Origin: Adiantum capillus-veneris
Taxonomy: Eukaryota; Streptophyta; Polypodiopsida; Polypodiales; Pteridaceae
Direction: 5' to 3'
Length of the DNA: 60,000 nt
NCBI GenBank assembly: GCA_014529385.2
Contig: CM043950.1
Coordinates: forward strand, 78,922,343 to 78,982,342
The notes below the pieces were generated by a model. The model worked only from the letters and a program-made list of their open reading frames with translations. It had not been told where the DNA came from and searched no databases. Position 1 is the first letter of the stretch. Each line of letters opens with the position of its first letter. Shown piece by piece: positions 43,618-55,379 of the stretch. The translations under genes and the position numbers were made by a program.

Positions 43618-45780
43618 ATTTCTATTATCCTTGGTTAGAAAAGGCTTTCTTCCAGGGATTCCATTCTCAGCTATGCAATGCGCAAAACTAGCTACTGGGG
43701 AAGAATGCATGTACTCCCCTTCCATGCATAAGCTCACTACTTGGGAGATGGAGACATGCCCATGGTGGATAGACATGGCTTCTGGGCATGTATTGGCGAG
43801 AGAGAGATAGATTCACAATACTATGAGAGTTGGTGGCACATCCATCGATGTGCCTCTCCCTCCTAGAGTGGATGAGGTGATATCGGGTAAATGGTTACTC
43901 AAAACAGTCTCAAACATAGTTTGTGAAAGAGCTTTAGACTCTCTTTTTCCTTAAATTATTTGTTTTACATACTGGTAATATTGTGTGTTTCTGCTTTTTC
44001 TAAGCTACAAAGACTTCTCACAAGGGAAAGGAGGTGATTGTTGAGACTAGGGTGGATGAAAAAATGGAGCGAGAGCATGGTGAGCTTTCACTTGCAATGC
44101 GGTCGTTGTTTTGTTCATTTATTGGACTTAAGTCACTTTGTTTAGCCTCTTGTATCATAGTATCTGTTGGGGAGATTTTTGCAAGGAAAACCATTTCTTT
44201 TGTCTACATCGTTGATATTCCCTTGTCTTCTCTCTCCTCATTGTCTACCTCATGATGCATGGCCATTTTTGGGGACTACATAGCCATTGCTGTTGATTTT
44301 TAGGCCGGTGTTCAACATCCGGCATGGATTCGTGTTCATGAGCACATGGGATGTGCACGATTTAATGGGACCTTGTGCATGCGTGGTGGGAGAACAGTCC
44401 CATGGGCTATTGATTTTATTTTTTTGGATCTTCCCTTTGGTGGTTCCCACTTAGCCTCCCCTGTTGTGCCCCTTTGGGATATTTGTAGCAAGGATCATGT
44501 TTGTGTAGGCATGGAACTTGCATATTCTACATTGTCAGAATCTAGGTGGTTGTTGATCATGGTCTCTATGGAAGGTTTATGCTTCAATCATAATTTTATA
44601 CTTTACTTGTCTATTTTTGTTGTCTGTTTTCTATTGTGACTTTTAAAACCTCTTGCAGAAGATACCATTGGTTGGGTTGAGAGATTCTGTCGTGCATCAG
44701 AGATGGCTATTCATTGTCACATTTTAGTCCTCCATCATGGAGCTTATGGTTATGGTAATAGCTTTGGTGGTCGGATTGAGATAAGGCTCTTCTACATATT
44801 TACTTGTTTGTTTCTCATTTTGGTGTGTTATTATTATTGTGATTTTCCTCTAATTGTATATGTGGTGGTGTAGTGTTATTGTTCTCTCTTACTTATGGTG
44901 CATAGGGTTGGCATGCAACCACCTTGCTTTGTGGTTGAGAGCACTCCACTATTCAATCGATTTAGCATACAGCCTTTGGATTCTTACATGATGCACCATC
45001 TTCCAAAGTCTTCTCTAGCCAGATCACCATTAGGGGAGCCATGGCGTGGTGGCTTGCAACGAACTCACTCTTTAATTGCATGTTTTGTGGAGCTTCTTTG
45101 TAGGCCTGGAGGTCTTTATTTGGAGTTGGGATGTGGTACAACACGCGTATTGACTGCATGCTTAGGCAGAGGGCGGGTGTGTGCAGCTGTCGATAGTGAG
45201 GACACTTTGATTTTAGACTATGTGCAACCATTACTTCACCCTAGAAAGCGAAGTAGAGAGGGGGCCTCCACCTCTCTTGATGTTGATAATGTGGGTGACA
45301 TGCCTTCGTGTGTCAACCCCTTTGATGACTATGTGCAACCATTACTTCACCCTAGAAAGCGAAGTAGAGAGGGGCCTCCACCTCTCTTGATGTTGATGAT
45401 GTGGGTGACATGCATTCGCATGTCAACCCCTTTGATGACTAGTGAGTCCACCTTACACTTCACTTCCCCCCCTATTTTATGTTTCCATCGTACTTTTATG
45501 CTAGTTTGTCACCTTTTGGTATCATTGTTTGGTATTTGGAAATTATGGATAATGATTCAAACAGCAATTTGAGATTTCTTGTTTTCTATGATGTAGGTTT
45601 TGTATTGCTTACATGTGGATTGTGAGACTTCTCTTTTTCTTTTTGTATGGAAGTGTGTTGCCAGTTTATGCCAAGGGGATTGCAAAAACCATGGTTGCTG
45701 ATATACAATACAATTTTGACACCCACAAGAAGTTTCAGAGGTGCAATGTCTTTATTGATGACGAGTGTGACTCTTCATAG
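43618..45780 (+). pseudogene. DNA methyltransferase-like gene, 3' half (multi-exon)
   Basis: Exons with GT-AG borders: 43618-43876 (SLVRKGFLPGIPFSAMQCAK, MHKLTTWEMETCPWWIDMAS), about 44006-44079, 44304-44574 (AGVQHPAWIRVHEHMGCARF, RTVPWAIDFIFLDLPFGGSH, MELAYSTLSESRWLLIMVSM), 44659-44754 (EDTIGWVERFCRASEMAIHC), 44907-45437 and a last one ending with TAG at 45780. FLDLPFGGS resembles motif IV (DPPY/F) of N6/N4 DNA methyltransferases; GLYLELGCGTTRVLTACLGR then VCAAVDSED resembles motif I with the SAM-binding glycines. Motif IV before motif I is the beta-class order. PRKRSRE after it may be a nuclear signal. Frameshifts lie near 43805 and 45360. I infer that it is the continuation of 25675-27764. 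Confidence 0.65.
45216..45437. repeat. 111-bp tandem duplication in the methyltransferase-like exon
   Basis: Copies start at 45216 and 45327 (GACTATGTGCAACCATTACT). The period is 37 codons, so the first junction is in frame, but the second copy lacks one G in the GGGGG run and shifts frame. Confidence 0.93.
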
Positions 45781-46774
45781 TCACGAGATAGAACCATAGC
45801 ATTTCTTATCGTGTTATTAGACTAGTGTAGAGGCACGACATGATGTTCTCTATATTCTACTAAAATTCCACCTGTTATCTTACAACTCTAAAGAAATATC
45901 TCCTTTTTGGGTATAAGGTATGGCAATTGTCTCTTGGTATAGTTTAGTTTCAAAACTTTGTGGATGTATGAGCATTGTTGACTTGCATTAGGTTGCTCCT
46001 TAAAATTTAAATTTAAAATTAAAATTACGGTGTTGAATGTAGTTGTGGATCATTGCATGGTTTGTAATAGCTTTGCTACTAGCTTGCGTTTCTCATTGCT
46101 CGACATCAAGCCTCAACTGCACAAAAGAATCTAGAGTCTAATTTTGGTGTTGAATGTAGTTGTGGATCATTGCATGGTTTGTAATAGCTTTGCTACTAGC
46201 TTGGGTTTCTCATTGCTCAACATCAAGCCTCAACTGCACAAAAGAATCTAGAGTCTAATTTTGAACAATGCTATTGCTATGATGACTTAGGGATTCAAGA
46301 AAAGATTCTCATTTTGAACATTGTTATTGCTATCACTTAGGGATTTAAGTAGGATCTTCATTCATCTTTATTAACAAAGCCCATTTGGTTTCTTTATTCA
46401 TTTGCTCGGATTCTCCTTCGCTCGAGAAATCTCGATCGCCACACAGTAAGACTCCTAGAGCTCCAATTCGCAATCCGAGAAGACATGCATGCTCCATAAC
46501 TCGAGCTCTACACATCCATCCACTGACACCTACCTGGGCCACTTTTCCCCAGTTGCCCTGTCCGTCGGGGATTTGCTACACACTCTACCTTTAAACTTAA
46601 GTATGTTGCACATCGGGGCTCCGTTTGACGAGCTGTCTGGACCAGCTTCTAGAGCACATCGAGCACTACATTTGAGAGCACTGACTTGGTATTTTGGGCA
46701 CCTTCACCTATCACTCCAATTGAGCCAACTTGAAGATGTTTTAGCCTAAAAACCGCATGGAGCATACACTTCCT
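45781..46774. other. Region without a recognised gene, with a 117-bp tandem duplication
   Basis: The 3' flank of the methyltransferase-like gene. 46029-46145 and 46146-46262 are nearly identical (GGTGTTGAATGTAGTTGTGG, CAACTGCACAAAAGAATCTA). 46500-46774 probably belongs to the tail of the Tat-like element on the minus strand. Confidence 0.7.
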
Positions 46775-47698
46775 CTATCCTTTGGCTACCCAGGTCCTTG
46801 GCACCTCAGGCACTAAATCCCTCTCAAAATACAGCTTGAGCTGCAGACCATTCACCCTGTTCTTGAGAAGCTTTCCATTTGCTCTTACCAGCTGATCTGT
46901 CCCATTCGGAAAGGCCTTTTGCACTTTATACGGACCTGTCCACTTCTTCTTAAACTTCTTCCAGAATGTGAAATCCAAGTAGCTTTCGTACTTCATGACT
47001 AGGTCTCCTTCCTCTATCTTCTTGTCTTGTAGGTTATGATTGAATTTGGCAACGCGCTTCTTTCTCTACTTCACATAGTAGTCTGCCACTGTCTCTCTGT
47101 CCATTTGCAAAGCCTCTAAACTGGTTATCCAATCCTGTAGAACCCCTTGTTGAGTGGCATTGACATGCCACATACCCTTCAAAGCACCTATCTGCGCATG
47201 CATCGGCAATACAGCTTGCTTACCACTCAGCTTCTTGCTTGTACACGCACTCTCGACTAGACCATTGCATTGGCGGTGATAGGGCGAGGAAATCTGATCT
47301 GAATCTTTAGCTTTTCCACTAATGCACTCATGAGCTTGCTTCTAAACCCTTGACCCTTATAAAAAACTAGCACCCATGGAACACCAAAACGGAAATAGAT
47401 GTTATCGAACACAAACCGAGCCACCACATTAGCATTTACCTCCTTCACAGCCTTGGCCTCAACCCACCTTGTAAGGTAGTCAATGGCTACTACCACATAC
47501 TTCTTACCATTTGTAGACTTTGGGAGAGGACCTATGACATCTAAATCCCACTTCTTGAAAGCACTTTGTGCGATGATGGCACCTTGTGACTCTGCTACGA
47601 GTCGTCTTTCACCTATAGTCTGACACTCGTGGCACGTCTTTTACCAATAATGTACATCCTTCACCATGGAAGGCCACCAAAAGACGGGTGTAACGCAC
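46775..47698 (-). pseudogene. Tat-like Ty3/gypsy integrase relic
   Basis: Minus-strand text near 47640-47500 reads CHECQTIGERRLVAESQGAI then FKKWDLDVIGPLPKSTNGKK and 47496-47257 YVVVAIDYLTRWVEAKAVKE, FVFDNIYFRFGVPWVLVFYK. The D-D-x-E core starts normally, but the second Asp region is altered (VFYKGQGF where SDNGxxF is expected) and a frameshift follows. The C-terminus at 46996-46775 (YLDFTFWKKFKKKWTGPYKV) ends the polyprotein. It belongs to the element whose gag is near 51760. Confidence 0.85.
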
Positions 47699-48625
47699 TC
47701 AAAACAAAACCTGGTCTTTGCCCTGATGTCCGCTTTCTTTGTGGCATTGCTCCAGCACCATCCCTATCTCTTCTTTGTACAGTACCCTTCTAAGCACTCT
47801 GTCACGTCCATAGTTCATGAAATCCTCACCTACCAGTGTGAATTTGCGGGCCTTTTGCCCCACTCTTCTCTTTTGCAACTTGGACAACCCCTCTGAACAT
47901 TGCCCTATACTCAAAAACCCCTCAATCTCTTTAAGAGTCTCCCTACCTACATAAGTGATTGGGGCCACATATAAACCTGCAACATGCACCTGTACTTTGC
48001 TACTTACTGGCTGATCCACCTCTTGGTTATGCTCTCTTCTCACATGCTTGAATTTGACCTCTTCAAAAGACAAAGACTTTAGCATCTTCTTAATGGAAAT
48101 GAACCAATGCTTCAATGAATCACGCTTTACCTGCCATTGGCCTAACAATTGCTTGATGACTAACAACGCATCTCCCTTCACCACCAACCTTGAAATGCTG
48201 AACTCTATACAGTGCTTTAAACCCAAATGCAGAGTGAGATACTCCGCCTCATTATTGGTATGGACATCTTCCAGATCATACCCCTTTGAGAATATAGCTT
48301 TATCGTGTGGGTCGTGTATCACTACACCTCCTCCTGCTTTCTGTACTACCCTTCGATATGCTCTGTTGAACGACATTGTAAAAGCATCCTCCAAATGCGG
48401 CTCCTCCTTAGCTTCATCTCGCACCACCCTTGGATAGGCCGGCAAATTGACAGCCTTGCTGACAAGAATGCCTGCCATGTGAGACCGACTCATGTGATCT
48501 ACCTTGAACTCGAACTCAAACTCTTGCAGCTCCAACACCCACTTCATAATCCTCCTTCCTAGCTTAAAATGTAACACTACCTTTGGCAATAGATTATTAG
48601 TTTTCAACACAAAAAACTTATGCAC
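47699..48625 (-). pseudogene. Second RNase H domain and zinc-binding region of the Tat-like element
   Basis: One open frame of 308 codons: the end of the first RNase H (LPKVVLHFKLGRRIMKWVLE, DHMSRSHMAG), then an extra RNase H with GGGVVIHDPHDKAIFSKGYD, HTNNEAEYLTLHLGLKHCIE and VVKGDALLVIKQLLGQWQVK, then the integrase zinc-binding start (EEIGMVLEQCHKESGHQGKD). A second, cellular-type RNase H between RT/RH and integrase is the mark of the Tat/Ogre lineage. This domain is open here, longer than any other pol part of the element. Confidence 0.88.
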
Positions 48626-49700
48626 AATTTAAATGCACTTTGAGCTTCCTGCAAGCGAAGACCAGAGTCATCACCCATTACTCTGCCTCGGTGTAGGTAG
48701 CCTCTCCTCGGCTAATCACCCTGCTTTCAAAATATATTCGATTGTAGCTTATCTGTACCTTTTGCAGTAGAACCACTCCAATAGCAACTGTGCCCACTAT
48801 CATAGACACATAAAAGTCGTCCTCTCAATTGGGAGGACACACAGCTGGCAACTGACACAAAATATCCTTGACCCTATCAAAAGCCTCCTGAGCTTCCCCA
48901 TCCCACTCATAACCATGCACCTGCTAAGCCCTCTTTTGAAGAGGATGCACATATTGTGACAACATCCAAAAGAAACGTGATAGATACTTCATCTTATGAA
49001 CAAACGAAGTCAAACCTTCAGCATCTAATGGTGGCTCCATCAACACTAATGCCTTCACCTTTTCGGGATCAGCCTCTATACTGTTTTCTGACACCACATG
49101 ACTAAACAACTGCGTTCAAGGCTGTGCTAGCTTGCACTTCTTGGGGTTTAATTGACCTCATTCTTCATCAAGCCTTTGAAAACATAATTGCAGCTTCGAT
49201 AAGTGCTACAATTTTGAACTGTAATAGCCTCTATCGTCCATGAAGCCCTTGATAAAATGGCATAGGTATGGACCGAATACCCTAGTCATCCAGTCTTGGA
49301 AGGTGGCATATGCATTCAGCAATGTGAAGGGCATACTGCGGTAAGAAAAATAGCCCCATCGAGATATGAATGTGGTATTCAACTGGTCTTCGAGTGGAAT
49401 GCCCATCTTAAAATAGCCCGAGAAACCATCCATAATCGAGTATCTCTCATGCCCAACCACCTAGTTTATGGTTTTGTCTTGAAATGGCAATGGATAGTGA
49501 CTCCTCTTGGTTGCTGCATTCAGTCTCCATTTCCCATTCTTTTTAGGGGTTATAACTACTGGTGAGACCCACTCTAAAATTTTCACAGGATATATGATGA
49601 CTACCTCCAACAACTTATTGATCTTCTACCAGAGGGCCTCCTTTTCAATTTCCCCTAGTCTTTTCAACTTCTGTGCTTTAGGCCTATGTCCCTCCTTGAG
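48626..49700 (-). pseudogene. Tat-like element reverse transcriptase relic
   Basis: 49460-49206 reads RYSIMDGFSGYFKMGIPLED, TTFISRWGYFSYRSMPFTLL and CHFIKGFMDDRGYYSS, the RT palm with an FMDD box in place of YxDD. 49109-48924 reads NSIEADPEKVKALVLMEPPL and MKYLSRFFWMLSQYVHPLQK (connection/thumb). Frameshifts and stops separate these pieces. The N-terminal part lies up to about 49700. Confidence 0.85.
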
Positions 49701-50530
49701 AAAAATCTTGTGCTATACCCTCTTTGCACCACGCAAATGCTTGTACTCCGTCACAAACGAGTCTCCATAGGATTCACACAGCTGAACATAAACCTCCTTT
49801 TCACCCTTGGTCAAATCTCCACTTAACATGCTTGAAACCTCCTCTATGCTTAAACCATGAGCTTGAGGCTGCATACCTTCTTCTTTAGGTGGGGAGTCGT
49901 CTATGGTGACTCCGAATAAGTCTGCATCTATCTTCAGCATGTCTTCCTTGCTCTCTTCTTCCTCTGTGCTAATGTAGCTTTCATCATAACCCGTCTCTGT
50001 TTCGTATTTGTATCTCGCCGTATCGCCTTCATCTTTAACAGCCATAGGACGAGAACTTCTCTCCTTGGTCTTCAAATCAAGCACAATTTGACTTTCCCTC
50101 TCCTTGTTAGGCAAGGTGAACACTTTGCTCTCCCAATCTTGCTTAGCACCTATTGCCAAAAGCCATGGTCTACCCAAAATGATTGGATAAGCATTTCTCT
50201 TGTCTTCATCACAAAAAAATCTATCAGGAACTCTATGCCCATCACCTTGACCTTCACATCGTGAGCCACACCGAGACACCTGGCTTTAGTATGGTTAGCC
50301 ATCCTCATGTGAACATTCGACTTGACTACTGCCTTGACTCCTGTTTCTTTCATGGCTGCTTCCGTCATAACACAAACCTACGCTCCACCATCTATGTAGG
50401 GTTGGACCTACATCCTCTTTTCTATAATCGCATCCACAAGCAGAACAACATCATTGGGGTTACCTACCCTCAAAGCCATGTTTTGCACTACTTGCACATT
50501 CCCCTAAGCTCTTGGAAGCCTGATGCTAAC
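49701..50530 (-). pseudogene. Tat-like element protease region relic
   Basis: 50279-49713 is open for 188 codons and contains YPIILGRPWLLAIGAKQDWE, the flap/C-terminal region of a gypsy-type aspartic protease, then an acidic spacer (YISTEEEESKEDMLKIDADL) leading into RT. The catalytic Asp region should lie near 50390 (minus VDGGA-like text after VQPYI) but is broken. Confidence 0.75.
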
Positions 50531-50542
50531 ACTTGTGGACCA

Positions 50543-51760
50543 CTACCTCCGTAACTTTGGATTTAAAGCTAACAATTGACTAGAAGTGTTTTTTTCTTTT
50601 TGATTTTGAACATCACTTACTAGATTGTACCCGGGATAGCCACACCCTAATTGGAAATCCGCTTGTTTGATTTTGTGATGCCTTCTTCTTTTGTTAGGCT
50701 CAGGCTTCTCTCTACCTGCGTACACCTTTTCTTTGCCTTTACGAGCTTTGGTTTCCCGCTCTGTCTCTGTCTCTCTCTCAAATTTTTCTCTCTTATTGGC
50801 CAAAATCTCAATATCCTGCTTATCCACCCCGCTGATATTCCCTATTGGGACCTCGCCTCCGTTTGGTGGAGCTGGCTGCACAAGATTCTCCACCGCTTGC
50901 TCTCTTGGACCATTGAATTTCCCTCGACCTTGACCTCTACCTAACAGCGGGTAGATACCTCCTCTTTCTCTCTGTGGTTGAAGACAATCGGGTGCATAGT
51001 GCCCATCTTGTCCATAATTGTAACACCTACCTGGCAGAGGTTGTGCCCTGTCCCTTGCTCCTCTTGGCTGTCCTCTATCCATCACACTGAGCCGCAACTC
51101 CTGCATTTGCTCGGACAAATCTTGCACCGTGCATTTTGCGGCACAATAGCTACACCTCGGTTTCCATGATTTTCCTCGTGTATAGCATCCCTCAGACTCT
51201 GCGGTTGAACAGGGGCCATTGTCTCGTAGCCTGACACACCCTGCTCTAACTTCTTCTTTATCTTTCTGCTCTTTGATCGGGAAATTTCTACCACACCATT
51301 ATAATTCTTTGGGCTCTCAAAATCGACTTTCTCTCTCAGCTTGGGATGGAGACACACCATGAACTTATCTAGGTTCAAGTAGTCTCCATTAGCCAATTGC
51401 ATGGTTGTCGCTAGCTCTGCCCAACACTCTTCAATGACATAAAAACAGATTGAATTCTTCACTTACATATTGCTTAAGCTCCATCAGCTTCACATCCATC
51501 TCGACTGGAAATGCCTCTTTGCAAAAGTCATGAACAAACCTTGCCCTTAGAGCCGGCCATGCTTGCCTCGACTCGCCTTCCAACGCTTCATACCATTTCT
51601 TAGCTTTACCACACGTCACCAAAGGAAAATTTTGCATTTTGCTATCCTCGTTTGGCATACGCAATGATAGCATATACAGCTTAAAATCTGACATCCACTC
51701 ATCAGGGCTCTCTTCGCATGTGAAAATTGGTCCATAGCTTCTAGCTACCATGACTTCCAA
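50543..51760 (-). pseudogene. Tat-like element gag relic with zinc knuckle
   Basis: Start MEVMVARSYGPIFTCEESPD at 51760, core KAKKWYEALEGESRQAWPAL, RARFVHDFCKEAFPVEMDVK, then MVCLHPKLREKVDFESPKNY. A knuckle near 51020 reads CYNYGQDGHYAPDC, where CYNCGxxGHYAxDC is expected, so a Cys is lost. The C-terminal part is rich in Lys and Glu (NKREKFERETETERETKARK). Two frameshifts, near 51440 and 51120. Confidence 0.85.
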
Positions 51761-51810
51761 CGCAAAAAACCACTTCTTTTCGATTAACTAGGAGCAATTA
51801 GTGTGCTCAT

Positions 51811-51824
51811 CAGTGGGGGCACCA
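51811..51824 (-). other. Probable primer binding site of the Tat-like element
   Basis: Minus-strand TGGTGCCCCCACTG resembles the TGGCGCCCACCGTGG-type PBS of Tat elements, with differences. The 5' LTR should begin about five bases away, at plus-strand 51830 (TGGAGAGG). Confidence 0.55.
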
Positions 51825-51829
51825 GAAGA

Positions 51830-52829
51830 TGGAGAGGGGGAATGGGGGAACACACCCGGAACAAACACAAGGGTCTCTCTATAGCTCAGGGTATCCACCG
51901 TACCCCTATTCTCTCAGAAAACACCTTCAAAAATACACTTTACACTAGCACACCATCGCCTGCTCAATTTCCACTGTTTTCACACTCCACAAACCCACCA
52001 CACAACATGCACCTACTGCCACGGACTGTTTCCACCCTTACACATGCTCACAGCCACTCAATATCACCCTCTCACACAAAACACCGTCAGTCCGGGGGGG
52101 GGGGCACTTACTTCCACACAATCGGCACCACGGGGAAACACCAGAGCAGGAGAAAGGGAAGGGGGGAAGGGGAAACAACAACAATAGGGGAAACAGTGGC
52201 TTGATTGCACTTGAAAAGGCATGTACATTGGCTTGCACTTCCATCACCATGGCCATTTTCAAGAAAAAGTTAAAAAGGGGTTATCTTGACAGAGAAATCC
52301 TCTTTGTAGGCTTCAAACGACACAAGAAAAGCCTCTAGTTTGACTGAAATTTGATCTTAATAGGGGGCGGGGCTTAATTTTGGAACTTACATTTTAATTG
52401 GTCCATTTGGCACCTTGATTTGGAATTTTTTGGAAGGGAAAACCGCTTTACCTTTTTTCCCTGCCCTCTCTTTTCATCTTTGCACTTGGGGGGCAATAGC
52501 AAGGTCTTTATTGCCCCTAGGCTTTTATTTTTATTTTTTTCTCATTATTTTTTACCCCTTCTGGAGATCTTAGCTTATACTGCTCCTTAATTCCTCCCTT
52601 GACTACCTTTATCCGGCTCCCACCAGCCCTTTTTCTCTATCTCTCTTTATTTGGTCCAGCTTCTACTTTGCCCTTTGGCCTGGCTTACACTTGTTCAGAC
52701 TTTGCTCTTTCCTCCTTTGCTTTCTTCTGGTCCGGCTCTCTTTGTCTTGGCTTGTCTGGTCTTGAAATGGCCCTTTGCTCTTGCTTGGCCGGCTTGCCTT
52801 CACCTTCTACACATGGTGGCCTCCGGGCC

Positions 52830-52909
<80 letters not shown>

Positions 52910-53220
52910 GTTCACTGCCCTGCTGAGAGACCCTCCCCTTGTCTATCAATAGCGATGTCGCTATTGGGGGGGGGGGTCTCTTTAAAAGGCTTGGGGTCCC
53001 AAGGGCCGTGGAAATGGCCCCCTAAGCGCACATACCACATCATCACCTACGCAACGACCGTCGTCCAGTTCTACTCCTCACACGGGCGCGAACGCCTAGC
53101 ACCACCCCTTGTTGGTGAAAACCACCTCGCACGTCGCCGCACAAAGCTGCAAGTGGCCCCGTCATTAAACCTCACAGCCAACGGAGCCTTCGTCCTCCTT
53201 TCATGCTTATGAAGGGGGCG
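51830..53220 (-). repeat. Presumed 5' LTR region of the Tat-like element (outer end unknown)
   Basis: Non-coding sequence beginning TGGAGAGGGGG beside the PBS. No matching second LTR is present on the other side (46300-46770), so the extent is not fixed. It includes G-runs at 52096 and 52966 and the long CT repeat at 52833. Confidence 0.35.
52833..52907. repeat. (CT)~37 microsatellite
   Basis: Uninterrupted CT run of about 75 bp. Confidence 0.98.
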
Positions 53221-54454
53221 TGCTCTGGGTGATATACCCTTTACTTTCTTTCCTTAGCCTCCCATATGGGACCTTCCATGTAATGGAAATTGTCTATGAA
53301 CTTTGAAAGTAGCGGAATTAGGAAATTAGATGAAGCACTTTTAAGAGATTACTTTTTGAGCATAGCGGGTGAACTTAGTTGATTGTAGCAACATAAACAT
53401 GATACTTAGTTAACTTGGCATAAACAATAATTTTGCAAGAGAGAGAGAGTTTAGAGAACATGACAATAGTTGAGGACCGGATTCATATGGAGCTGGTCCC
53501 CACTCTAGTAGGCAATTGTTTTATAGTTTCTCCCATCAAGAGAGACTTGGTACAATACAATCTTTGTGTTCCTTGTGACCTAGGTGATGCAATGAAGATG
53601 GAAAGCCTCATGCATCACAAACATAACATAAACTTGAAGAAAGCATTAACTATCCCAAACCTCAGTCCCAAGGCCTCAAACACCTTGGAAGGTGGAGAGA
53701 GCTAGCGGGGAATGAGGATAGGAAAGAGGAAGAAGAAACATTCCATAGGATAAAGAAGTAGTTCCTCACTTATCAATACTCTTCTTGCTAGCATACATAA
53801 CAACATAGTAATGGAGATGGAGAAGATGTCAAGCTTAAGCATTGAAGCATGGCTCTTGGTTGGATTTGCATTCCATAGCCAAGAGTGTTGGTATAGGCTT
53901 TCACTCTCACAAGCTTGGATAAGGAGGTGGTGTTCCTCAAATTTCACCAAGTGAGAATGGTGTCTCAAATGAGTGTGTGTGATGGTGTATATCCCCCTAG
54001 CACCCCCCCTCCTTGCTTTGGGCGACTGGAGACTTTTCCACATGCTGCAGGCTCATTGGACCCCTCTCCCCCTGGCCAATCACATGTAGCATGAAATCAC
54101 GTACATGTGTAGTCTTTTGACAAGTGTCCTCCTTATCCCTTAGAGAGAGAGAGATTGAAAATATCTAGATATTTGTTAGGTGGAAGTAGAAGCTCATTGG
54201 AGCCCTCTTTAGCCCAACCAATAGCATTCAAGCACACAATGTGGTTAAGCTTAGTGAGAGTCTGACATGTGTCCCATGTGCTCTTTTAGAATTCCCCTAA
54301 CTTTGAGATTTTTATGCATAGGAAGTTTCTCAAGAAACTTCCTCATTAAGTGAGTAGGTTATCTTTTTGACTCAAGCATCTTAACCCCCATGCATAGGAA
54401 GCTTCTCAAGCAACTTCCTCATTAAATGTGACAAGTACCTTAGTCATCAAGCAT
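53221..54454. other. Region with no recognised gene
   Basis: AT-rich, with short open frames only. A repeated phrase TGCATAGGAAG(T/C)TTCTCAAG(A/C)AACTTCCTCATTAA occurs at 54315 and 54393. Probably part of the LTR of the chromovirus to the right. Confidence 0.45.
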
Positions 54455-54690
54455 GACAAGCACCTTAGGTGGAGTTCCCACCTCAAGAACATCCCTAGCT
54501 TGCCTAAGTTTAGGTCAGGTTCCCACCTCAAGCACAGGCCTATCTTGCCTAAATTTAGGTCGGGTTACCACCTCAAGCACAACCCTAGTTTACCTAAGTG
54601 TAGGTCAGCTTGAGGTTCCCACCTCAAGCACATCCCTAGCTTGCTTAAGGTGCCCACCTCAATCACAACCCTAGCTTGCTTAAGGTCAAA
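54455..54690. repeat. 45-bp minisatellite
   Basis: Five to six units with TAGGTCAGGTTCCCACCTCA and AGCACAGGCCTATCTTGCCT; starts at 54511, 54556 and 54601 give an exact 45-bp period. In-frame short peptides are accidental. Confidence 0.92.
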
Positions 54691-54942
54691 AGGACTTTTA
54701 ACACTAACCATTGGAGATCTTTAATGAAGATAACCCTAAGGTCTTTTAAGCTCAATTAGCTAACCTTTCTCTTTGGCAAACTATCTCTCATTTGGGCCCC
54801 TTTAACATTGGCCCCGTGTTGAGATAGATCCGTAAGCAAATGTCTATATTCTAACTTGTTCCCGTTTATTGTCCCATATTAAAGGATCAGTTTAATATGA
54901 GAAAATCATTTGGGTTGGTTAGATATTAGATATTTAATGACA
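54691..54942 (-). repeat. End of a probable 3' LTR of the chromovirus
   Basis: On the minus strand AAGAGAGAGGTAA (a purine tract at about 54943-54955) is followed by TGTCATTAAATATC, an LTR-like start. The far border is not visible; the minisatellite probably lies within the LTR. Confidence 0.4.
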
Positions 54943-54955
54943 TTACCTCTCTCTT

Positions 54956-55379
54956 GAAATCATAGTCGTCCTCGACTATGAGGTAAAAGAGATAAAGTCA
55001 TAGTCATTAGTCAATTTGTCTTAGAGTGTAGAGGATCCATTTTTACCTTACGACACCATTCCAAGATGGATGCCATTTTTACCTTACGACATCATTCCAA
55101 GATGGATGACTAATCCATTTGGTTCTTGGGAGACATAGCTGCCGCAAGCATGTCTGCTCTTTAGTCCATTTCATCCTCCCAAGTAGAGTGACAAATTCTA
55201 CATGGTGTTTGAGAGACGTCATCATCCCAAACATGAATCTTAGTATTCAGACTACTTAAATTTGTTCACAATAAAGAGAGAATTAGTCTTATAAGACAAA
55301 AACATTGGCCACTTAAAAGAAACATGTACATTTGGTTACTCTAATGTAGCATTGTAAGCATTGACAAGGTTCATACTAT
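54956..55379 (-). other. 3' untranslated region of the chromovirus
   Basis: Lies between the pol end and the purine tract. It contains a direct repeat of TTTTTACCTTACGACAYCATTCCAAGATGGATG near 55030-55110. No coding text. Confidence 0.5.

Noticed and set aside
53433-53705. Open frame of 90 codons downstream of the CT repeat
   Set aside because: No motif, and it lies in presumed LTR or flank sequence; no splice or promoter evidence.
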